From positions 1-13,341 of the forward strand of contig DAIBSV010000041.1 in NCBI GenBank assembly GCA_027415455.1: DNA of 13,341 nucleotides, given 5' to 3'. Of this stretch, positions 1 through 5,853 are shown piece by piece; the stretch's first letter is position 1, and each line of letters begins with the position of its first letter. The notes under the pieces were generated by a model. That model saw only the letters and a list, made by a program, of their open reading frames with translations, searched no databases and had not been told where the DNA came from. The position numbers were made by a program, and so were the translations under genes. This stretch comes from Nitrospirota bacterium (GTDB lineage Bacteria; Nitrospirota_A; Leptospirillia; Leptospirillales; Leptospirillaceae).

Positions 1-95
1 CGCTGCTCCTGCTTCTCGTTCTCTCTCTTCCCCGAGAAAAGAAGGAGTCACGAATAGGTTGACGGCAAGAGAGAGAACGAGAAGCAGGAGCAGCG
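1..95. repeat. 29-bp perfect inverted repeat at the window edge
   Basis: Bases 1-29 are the exact reverse complement of 67-95, separated by a 37-base loop. The right arm codes for part of a hydrophobic helix of the RND permease (LLLLLVLSL on the minus strand). The left arm therefore reads as an Arg/Glu/Gln-rich tail after VTPSFLG. The repeat begins exactly at base 1, which is what a fold-back chimera at a contig end would look like. A genuine hairpin cannot be excluded. Confidence 0.85.
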
Positions 96-1468
96 TCAGG
101 GCAAGCGGCATGAAGAAGGCTCCGGCCAGCCCTCCCAGCCCGAATAGTGGAAAAAGGACAACCATCGAAGCCAGAGATGAAAAGAGGAAAGGTCGGAGAA
201 GCGAGGGAAGACGACGCCCTCCTTCCAGAATCACGACGAAGTCGTCGATGACCAGACCCGTGCCGGCCGCCAGCCCCCCCAGGGTCAGAAGGTTGATCGA
301 CTGATGAAAGACGGCGAGAAGGCCCAGAGCCAGGACAAGAATCATGGGAACGAACGTCGCCACGAGGATAAAGGGGCGGAAGCGGCGGAGGAAGAGCAGG
401 ATCACGGCAAAGGCGACTCCGATTCCTATAACAAGGGCCACCGACACATGGAGAATCGCCTGTCCGATTACATGCCCCTGGTCATAGGTGACCCGGCTTT
501 GAACTCCTGTGGGCAGGAGATGCATCAACGTTTTCTTTTGGGCCTCGATCCGTTCGACCACTCCCAGGGTATTTTCACGATGGGCCCGAAAAACATTCAG
601 GAGTATGGCAGGCTTCCCGAAGGCGCTGACCCGGACCATCCGGTCAGCAGGACGGACTCCGAACCGGACCGTCGCCACTTGCGAGAGGGGAAGGGGAGCC
701 TGTCCTGCCCCCGAGAGAAATAGCCTTCGAACGGAATCGAGGCCTGAAATGGCATTGTGAACTTCGAGCAGAAGGATCTGGTGATACTCGGAAAGACGCC
801 CAACCACTCCAATACGGTTATGATCGGGAAGGGCCGCAAGGACATCCTGCATAGTCTTGCCGGTGCTGGCCAGTTCGTAGGGATTGACCTCCACATGCAC
901 TTCACGGCCCTGCCCCCCCCACGATCTCGACCTTCCAGACCCCCGGGATGTTCACGAGGAATGGCAGAAGCCGGTAGCGGGCCAGATCGGTCAACTCGGA
1001 CGGGGAACGAGACTGGCTCGTCAGAGCCATCTGGTAGACCGGCGTATCGGCAGAAATCATACGGATAGCCCGGGACCGGGTTCCTGGAGGCAGATCGGGG
1101 AGAACTCGCGCAAGGGCCTGATTGACTCGGGAGAGCGCCAGAACCATAGGGGTGTTCCAGGAAAAGCGAATGAAGAACTCGGAGGATCCACGGGAGGTCC
1201 GCGACCGCACTTCCCGAACCCCCGTCACCCCCCGGAGGGCCATCGAAACCGGTCGGGTGACCCGGACCTCCATCTGGGAAAAGGGAAGATCCCGGGTGGA
1301 TACGATCACTGAGATCCTGGGAAAATCGATAGAGGGATAGAGGGCCACCGGGAGAGTCAGCGCCCTGGCCCCGGCAAGGACGGTCAGGATCAGCAGGATG
1401 AAAAGGGCGGTGACACGATGACGTCTCTGGAAGCGGAGCAATCTCTCCGCACCGGACCCGGCGCTCAT
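1..1468 (-). pseudogene. RND efflux permease, N-terminal part, frameshifted and cut by window edge
   Basis: This is the inner-membrane permease of an RND (AcrB/MdtB-like) proton-driven efflux pump, about 489 codons out of the usual 1000 or more. Seen: a first membrane helix followed by LTLPVALYPSIDFP, typical of RND N-termini; a porter domain; then hydrophobic segments. The fourth helix carries the paired Asp of the proton relay (GLVIDD, Asp codons at 241-246). The reading frame breaks at an eight-G run on the coding strand (plus-strand C run 913-920). Upstream it reads VEIVGGAGP then stop at 902. Dropping one G gives VGGQGREVHVEVNP, the standard RND motif, and the frame stays open to base 1. 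The cytoplasmic stretch between helices 4 and 5 is about 17 residues shorter than in AcrB. The ATG at 1468 has no clear ribosome binding site. It could be a true pseudogene, a phase-variable gene or a base-calling error. No adaptor or outer-membrane factor gene lies upstream. Confidence 0.8.
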
Positions 1469-1626
1469 CGACAGACTGGTTGCACGTTGGGAACGCGTCT
1501 CATGCCCTTCATGTTACCCGGGGAAGGCACACAAGACAATCAAGAAGCCCGAAACATGCCAGAAGATGACACGTCCTCGCAGATTCCGGAAGAACCCTCA
1601 ATGACCATGGTCTAAACGAAACTCCA
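1469..1626. other. Short spacer between lipoprotein and RND genes
   Basis: This 158-base gap lies between two minus-strand genes. I see no intrinsic terminator and no convincing promoter, so the RND gene may be read through from the lipoprotein gene. A 14-codon minus-strand reading frame starting near 1508 ends in a TGA that overlaps the RND start as ATGA, but it has no ribosome binding site and is probably chance. Confidence 0.4.
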
Positions 1627-2277
1627 TTAGGCCGGCTGCGCAGGAGGGTGAAAGGAAATTTTGGTGGAAGGCTTGAGCGTCGAAGCCGTCCTTCGGAGAG
1701 GATCCGAGAGTTTTTTGAGCTTTGCCGCCACCGTGGGGGGCGGAGAGAGGGTGGCCCATATTTCCACAATACCCTTTCCAAAGTGATCCTCTCTTCTGGC
1801 AATCGGTGCGGGGGATTCGATCTCGATCGAGGACCGGACGACCGTCTTGGAGGAGTCCACTTCATCCGGAGCCACTGAAACGCAGTCTCCAGGACGAAGG
1901 TTCCCAAGTTTGGGCGTCTCGGGATCGCCTGTGACGACCATGGCGCTCCGAAGACGCTTCGGATCCCCCCTGAAGAGCGACTGGACACTTTCAAGTGACA
2001 GCAATCGGCCCGTTGGGGCCTGACAAAGGGGGCGGCCGGAGGCGGAAACCCTGGTCTCGCGAATAAGAAGCGCCACGCTTCGGCGTCCAGGATGCCTCAC
2101 CACCTTCATCACGACGCCACCGACGATCTTCCTGACGACATGGCGCGAGGGATCTCCCTCCTCCTCGAGGGCCATGACCGCCCCCGCTTCAGTGCTCTGG
2201 CAAGCCGCCAGAGCCATTCCCAGACTTACGAGAAGCCCAGAAAAAAACCTTCGGCCATATCCTTTATCCTGTCCCAT
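1627..2277 (-). CDS. Hypothetical lipoprotein, weakly Slp-like
   Basis: A protein of 216 residues with no certain family. Seen: a basic N-terminus (MGQDKGYGRR), a hydrophobic stretch and a lipobox ending LAAC with the lipidated Cys at residue 26, so it should be a membrane-anchored lipoprotein. The mature part has a GGVV segment, a later SGRPL and a RPGDCVSV turn, and its C-terminus is rich in Lys, Ser and Pro. The order (GG, a strand-rich stretch, then GRP) loosely resembles the Slp family member encoded at 3357-3908, but I would not assign the family on this. The ATG at 2277 is chosen because GGGAGG lies 6 bases upstream and it gives a proper signal peptide; the frame is open further upstream to an ATG at 2373, which would bury the signal peptide. 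A separate promoter is likely in the AT-rich region upstream. Confidence 0.75.
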   Translation of the reverse strand: MGQDKGYGRRFFSGLLVSLGMALAACQSTEAGAVMALEEEGDPSRHVVRKIVGGVVMKVVRHPGRRSVALLIRETRVSASGRPLCQAPTGRLLSLESVQSLFRGDPKRLRSAMVVTGDPETPKLGNLRPGDCVSVAPDEVDSSKTVVRSSIEIESPAPIARREDHFGKGIVEIWATLSPPPTVAAKLKKLSDPLRRTASTLKPSTKISFHPPAQPA

Positions 2278-2409
2278 GGCGAACCTCCCAGTCAGAGCAT
2301 TTCTTCGGAGAGTGACCTCCTCGATGCATTGCAATCCATCACCCATATACGAGCAATCATCATGCCAATTCATTCCTATATAAAAAAATCCATATTAGTC
2401 ATTCTCCTA

Positions 2410-2440
2410 ATCTTAAGTGTTTGAAATTAAAAGGTGTCAA
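2410..2440 (-). promoter_or_regulatory. Possible promoter for the 1627-2277 lipoprotein gene
   Basis: On the minus strand a perfect TTGACA (2440-2435) is followed after 19 bases by TAAGAT (2415-2410), a four-of-six match to TATAAT. The spacer is longer than the ideal 17, so the assignment of the -10 box is uncertain. The leader to the ATG at 2277 would be about 125 bases. Confidence 0.35.
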
Positions 2441-2558
2441 ACAAACAAATTTGTCATACTTTTAACATTAATGAAAAATAGACTTCACTAATTGGATCAG
2501 AAAAACCAATGTCCCGGACGGGCCGCCGTCCTCTCGATTCGCTTTCTTCTCGGGATAG

Positions 2559-2587
2559 TTTCTTTCCGGATGGCGTTAGGCTATAAT
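2559..2587 (+). promoter_or_regulatory. Promoter of tRNA-Glu
   Basis: A perfect TATAAT lies at 2582-2587, about 20 bases before the mature tRNA 5' end. The -35 region 17 bases upstream is TTTCTT (2559-2564), a poor match. Transcription should start near 2594, leaving a 5' leader of about 13 bases for RNase P to remove. Confidence 0.65.
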
Positions 2588-2606
2588 CCCACTCTCAACC
2601 AAGTTG

Positions 2607-2682
2607 GGTCCCATCGTCTAGTGGCCTAGGACGCTGGCCTCTCACGCCGGAAACACGGGTTCGAACCCCGTTGGGACCACCA
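2607..2682 (+). tRNA. tRNA-Glu (anticodon CTC)
   Basis: A complete 76-base cloverleaf. The acceptor stem is GGTCCCA (2607-2613) with TGGGACC (2672-2678), 7 of 7 pairs, followed by discriminator A and an encoded CCA. The D arm GTCTAG...AGGAC resembles that of E. coli tRNA-Glu. The anticodon stem CTGGC/GCCGG has loop CTCTCAC with CTC at 2641-2643. The T arm is ACGGG-TTCGAAC-CCCGT. It reads GAG codons. There is no terminator between it and the HAD phosphatase 22 bases downstream. Confidence 0.97.
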
Positions 2683-2704
2683 ACCGATACGCGCCGGAAA
2701 TTCC

Positions 2705-3382
2705 TTGACTTCGTTTTCTTTTTCCTCCATTGATACCATCCTGTTTGATCTCGACGGGACTCTCGTTGATTCCTTTACTCCTATCCGGCACTCCTTCAAC
2801 CATATGCTTCGCCATTTCGGCCAAGAGAGGGAACTCACGGAGCGCGAAACGCTCGATCTCGTCGGGGGTCCCCTCGACGACTCCGTAGCCCGGCTCCTAC
2901 CCGCTGGCCTCGTCTCCTCTGGCACATCCATCTTTCGCGAGCATTATGAAAAAGTCTATCTGGAGATGACCTATCCCATGCCTGGCGCCCCTCTTCTTCT
3001 GTCCAAAATTTTTCAAAAAGGACTATCCCAGGGGGTGATTACAAACAAACTCGGGGATTCGGCACGGGAAATAATCAGACATTTCGGATGGAGCTCTCTG
3101 CTTCCCTTGTGCCTGGGAGAGGGGGACGGACTCCCGCTAAAACCAAACCCCGACATGATTCTTCACGCAGCCCAATTGCTGAAAAAGGCTCCAGAAAATA
3201 TGCTCTTTGTGGGAGATTCCCCGTTCGACCTCCTGGCGGCAAGGAAGGCCGGATGCAGGATTTGCCTGTTGACCACAGGAACCCATCGTCGGGAGGCCCT
3301 TATCACTCTTGGCCCCGACCTTCTGTTCGACAGTCTTGGAGATTTGGGACAGTGGCTCAGGGGACCTGATAGGGACCCGTGA
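2705..3382 (+). CDS. HAD-family hydrolase, phosphoglycolate phosphatase-like
   Basis: A 225-residue haloacid-dehalogenase phosphatase of the Gph/PpaX type; the exact substrate (2-phosphoglycolate, pyrophosphate or a sugar phosphate) cannot be read from sequence. Seen: motif I FDLDGTLVDS with nucleophile Asp15 and Asp17; a helical cap at about residues 22-92; motif II VITNK with Thr113; motif III Lys146 in KPNPD; motif IV FVGDSPFD with Asp171 and Asp175 for magnesium. All catalytic positions are present and the length is normal. The start is a TTG 22 bases after the tRNA. It leaves 13 residues before motif I and has only a weak GGAA ahead of it; no ATG is available before motif I. It is probably co-transcribed with tRNA-Glu. 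Its last 26 bases overlap the end of the convergent Slp gene. Confidence 0.9.
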   Translation: MTSFSFSSIDTILFDLDGTLVDSFTPIRHSFNHMLRHFGQERELTERETLDLVGGPLDDSVARLLPAGLVSSGTSIFREHYEKVYLEMTYPMPGAPLLLSKIFQKGLSQGVITNKLGDSAREIIRHFGWSSLLPLCLGEGDGLPLKPNPDMILHAAQLLKKAPENMLFVGDSPFDLLAARKAGCRICLLTTGTHRREALITLGPDLLFDSLGDLGQWLRGPDRDP

Positions 3383-3908
3383 ATCCAGGGGTCATGACGG
3401 GATAAGGAGAGCCCCCCATGATGGCGGTCTCCGGTACCCATGTGTGCAGGTCGAGGACATCGAGGGTCACAAGGCGCAAGGTCCGACCACTGTCGGTCAG
3501 TGCGGGACGCTTCATGCGACGGACCGTCGCGATGACGGTTATCCGCTGCCCGTCTCTCAGGGCTGAGGGATCGACGGGATAGGGAAAAACAAGAAGGAGC
3601 AGCCCAGAGGTGGCATCGGGTACCCCAGGCCTGAAGTTGTGGTCAAGGGGGGCCGGGTCGAGCTCCACATAGGCCCGTGTTGTCCGGTTGTCAAGATGGA
3701 CCGTTCGTCCACCGACAACCACTTTTTGCCCTTCAAGCTCCCGATAGTTGTGGAGTATTGCACTGTAGGAAAGCGTAGTGTCGACCCCGGAAAGCTGCCT
3801 TGGGGTGAATGTCGGAGGATTGAAAATAGCGCACCCTCCGGTGAGCAGAATAACGGGAAGAAAGCAGCACAGGACCCGGATGATTCTTCCAGGTCCAGAC
3901 ACACTCAC
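3357..3908 (-). CDS. Slp-family outer-membrane lipoprotein
   Basis: A 183-residue lipoprotein. Seen: a hydrophobic signal ending LLTGGC with the lipid Cys at residue 26. The mature domain has the Slp order: VVVGG near the start, then NRTTRAYVELDPAPLD, FRPG, a strand-rich segment, DPSALRDGQRITVIATV, and YPV plus LDLHTW elements. E. coli Slp is an outer-membrane lipoprotein induced in stationary phase and encoded within the acid fitness island; the biochemical role of the family is not known. I place the start at the GTG at 3908 because it overlaps the TGA of the upstream gene as GTGA, with GGTGG 5 bases ahead. A GTG at 3917 would add three residues. It is the last gene of a three-gene operon and converges on the HAD gene with a 26-base overlap. 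Confidence 0.85.
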   Translation of the reverse strand: MSVSGPGRIIRVLCCFLPVILLTGGCAIFNPPTFTPRQLSGVDTTLSYSAILHNYRELEGQKVVVGGRTVHLDNRTTRAYVELDPAPLDHNFRPGVPDATSGLLLLVFPYPVDPSALRDGQRITVIATVRRMKRPALTDSGRTLRLVTLDVLDLHTWVPETAIMGGSPYPVMTPGFTGPYQVP

Positions 3909-4108
3909 TTTTTCCACCAGTCCAGGTTTCCGGTAATGATGTACTTTCTGAAAAGATCGAAAATAATGAAACCCAGAAAACCAAACTCGAGGATCGTGAA
4001 AATACGAAAGAAAATCCCGAGCAATTTTGCTTTTCTCGGTGTAAATTCGAGGGAATCCTGGTCACCGGGAACGGATTCGGGCTTTTTCCCCTCGCTGTCA
4101 GTCTCCAA
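3905..4108 (-). CDS. Small single-pass membrane protein (hypothetical)
   Basis: A 67-residue protein I do not recognise. Seen: a polar, acidic N-terminal tail of about 25 residues, a basic PRKAK patch, one long hydrophobic helix (about residues 29-52, with Arg35 and Glu41 inside it) and a short tail ending LDWWKK. The positive patch before the helix suggests the N-terminus stays in the cytoplasm. The start is TTG at 4108, decided by a GGAGG at 4115-4119 with 6-base spacing. It lies 18 bases after the 404-residue lipoprotein gene and its stop overlaps the Slp start by four bases, so it is translated as part of that operon and may serve the flanking lipoproteins. The function is unknown. Confidence 0.8.
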   Translation of the reverse strand: METDSEGKKPESVPGDQDSLEFTPRKAKLLGIFFRIFTILEFGFLGFIIFDLFRKYIITGNLDWWKK

Positions 4109-4126
4109 GTTCTACCTCCAGGTGGA

Positions 4127-5341
4127 TCAAGTCGGATCCGCCACTCCCAAAAGATTCTGGTTCAAAGCTCCCAGCCAGTATACCCTGCGGTTGGCATCCG
4201 GCAACATGACAAGGTCGACCCGGCGATGATTAAAGGAAAATGAAAAGTCGACCTCCCCGGGAAGGCCAAAACGGCTAGATTCCCCGGTTTTATAGGGAAC
4301 CTGGACCTGATAGTCTGACACCACCGCCCCCGCTTCATTGATTCTTCCCGAAAGAGAAACCATCTGTCCCTCCTCGTCGAAGTCAAGACGCCCTTCGAGA
4401 GCAAATGGCCCGTCGACCAGAAGGCTCCCCGCGAGAGCAAGACGGTACTTTCTCGCCGGAAAACGGTAGAAGGGTTTTGGAAAGGGTAAAAATATTCCCA
4501 CTCCCCTTGTATGGTCCGACCTGAGCTCGAAAAGTCCAGAAGCTCCACTTCCTATTATCTTAAGTTCCTGGTCCTTTCCTTTCAACCAAAGGGTGGCCCT
4601 CAACCGACCGGAAAAATCGGGGGGAGACACTCCCCGAAGGAGATCTTTCCTCTGGACGACTCCGTTTACAAGAGAGACCGGATGATAAAGTTGCTCGGGA
4701 GTACGAAAGGGAACCGGACCCACGACCGAAATGGTTTCATTCAGAAGAGCGCGGTAAGCATTGAGAATGACAAGACGAGGTCTCCAGAATTCCCGTGGAG
4801 GAGGAGCGACGTCCATGATCCAGAGCGGTGGTTCCAGAACAGAGGAATCATCCGATGGGACAAAGGCAGCCCTTCGGATACGGCAGGCCGAAAGGTCACG
4901 GAATTCGACAAATCCATGGACTGTTCGTCTCGACCAACGGCCCTTCTTGCGTTTTTCGATAACGGCAGAAAGGGCCAGAACCGCACGTTTGCGCGAAATA
5001 TCGAATCCGGGGCCCCAGTTTTTTTCAATCCTGACACGTAAGACAGGCCCGGCATCCGCCTTTTGTCCCTCCACAATCCCCTGAACATTCAGATAGCGTC
5101 GCGTGCATTCAACGGGAGAAACCCGGAAGCGGGTATAAACGGCAGCGTCCATCATCGAGGTCCGGTAAAGGGTTCCTGATTCGGACACAGCTGGAATGGT
5201 TTGAGAGAGCGAGGCACAGGAAGTAAGGAGAAGGAGTGCCCCGAAGATAAAGAGACCATTAATAAGAACGCACAGAGGTCCCTTTTCGAACCAGTTGAAA
5301 AGAGTCATTTGAGCCCGGGTTTCCGGCCTTCTTTGCTCCAC
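4127..5341 (-). CDS. Hypothetical 404-residue lipoprotein, first gene of envelope operon
   Basis: I do not recognise the family. Seen: an N-terminus with a hydrophobic segment (about residues 23-40) and lipobox LLLTSC, Cys42, so it is a predicted lipoprotein. The rest has no further membrane helix and looks strand-rich, with basic patches such as EKRKKGRWSRR and a repeated pattern of alternating hydrophobic residues towards the C-terminus (roughly 260-404), as in a beta-sandwich or beta-barrel-like fold. It carries no catalytic motif I know. The annotated start is GTG at 5341; ATG at 5308 (residue 12) gives a more usual signal peptide length, and neither has a strong ribosome binding site. 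It heads an operon with the small membrane protein and the Slp lipoprotein and diverges from the lipoprotein at 5436 across a 94-base gap. Confidence 0.75.
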   Translation of the reverse strand: MEQRRPETRAQMTLFNWFEKGPLCVLINGLFIFGALLLLTSCASLSQTIPAVSESGTLYRTSMMDAAVYTRFRVSPVECTRRYLNVQGIVEGQKADAGPVLRVRIEKNWGPGFDISRKRAVLALSAVIEKRKKGRWSRRTVHGFVEFRDLSACRIRRAAFVPSDDSSVLEPPLWIMDVAPPPREFWRPRLVILNAYRALLNETISVVGPVPFRTPEQLYHPVSLVNGVVQRKDLLRGVSPPDFSGRLRATLWLKGKDQELKIIGSGASGLFELRSDHTRGVGIFLPFPKPFYRFPARKYRLALAGSLLVDGPFALEGRLDFDEEGQMVSLSGRINEAGAVVSDYQVQVPYKTGESSRFGLPGEVDFSFSFNHRRVDLVMLPDANRRVYWLGALNQNLLGVADPT

Positions 5342-5435
5342 TTGTGTTGAACCCTGCCCTGTCGTTGTGATAAGACTATTTTCCAGTATCTGAGGTATTA
5401 AAGACTCATCTCAAAAATCAGAAATTGGAGGACCT

Positions 5436-5831
5436 ATGGTCACCTTTTATGAGGTCGCTTCAGAAGAAGGTCGTTTGCTGTGTCTTGATGTCAGGAGATG
5501 GTCTCTTTCTCTCCTTGGTCTCTCGCTCCTCGGGCTCAGTGCCTGCGCTCAAACCAATGCCTTTATCGGGAACCACCAGAATGCGGCCTACAACTACCGG
5601 GCTGCTGCCCAAGGCTCTGAAAAGGACGCCAGAAAACAGGCTGATCTTCAAAATCATATCGTCGCAGCTATGAAGTATATCGATGCGGCGAGAAGTCGCC
5701 TTTCCTCAGCCCAGGAATATCAGAAAATCGGCAATCCGGTCTGGGCAAAGAACATGTTTGACAAGAGCAGCGCGGACCTTACGACAGCTGCCAATGAAAT
5801 CAAGGCAGCCCAGTCTCCTCTATCAAATTAG
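5436..5831 (+). CDS. Small helical lipoprotein (hypothetical)
   Basis: A 131-residue protein of unknown family. Seen: a hydrophobic segment rich in Ser and Leu ending GLSAC, with the lipid Cys at residue 37, then an Ala/Lys/Gln-rich mature part predicted to be helical, perhaps coiled coil (residues about 46-128). The N-terminal region before the signal core is longer than usual. The ATG at 5436 has GGAGG only 4 bases upstream; a TTG at codon 14 would give a shorter signal peptide and is a real alternative. It diverges from the 404-residue lipoprotein and converges with RNase R, ending 22 bases from it. The helical Ala-rich build resembles small envelope lipoproteins of the Lpp or DUF4398 sort, but I see no motif that decides this. 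Confidence 0.7.
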   Translation: MVTFYEVASEEGRLLCLDVRRWSLSLLGLSLLGLSACAQTNAFIGNHQNAAYNYRAAAQGSEKDARKQADLQNHIVAAMKYIDAARSRLSSAQEYQKIGNPVWAKNMFDKSSADLTTAANEIKAAQSPLSN

Positions 5832-5853
5832 CCCGACATGTCCGTCCCGGGGA

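Larger units (their letters stand above)
2278..2606. other. AT-rich intergenic region between divergent units
   Basis: This 329-base stretch separates the minus-strand lipoprotein gene from the plus-strand tRNA-Glu. Its core is strikingly AT-rich (22 of 100 bases are G or C in 2381-2480), unlike the GC-rich genes around it. It holds a possible minus-strand promoter (2410-2440) and the tRNA promoter (2559-2587). I found no convincing gene in it. Confidence 0.7.

Noticed and set aside
59..723. Plus-strand open frames of 81 and 139 codons in the RND region
   Set aside because: They are antisense to a clear RND coding frame with recognisable motifs, and their products are low-complexity and charged.
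2278..2373. Longer N-terminus for the 1627-2277 lipoprotein from an ATG at 2373
   Set aside because: It would place 32 extra polar residues before the signal peptide, while the ATG at 2277 has a good ribosome binding site.
2431..2465. Possible operator from TGTCAAA and TTTGTCA elements
   Set aside because: The two elements are not true inverted repeats of each other; the similarity is partial and in AT-rich sequence.
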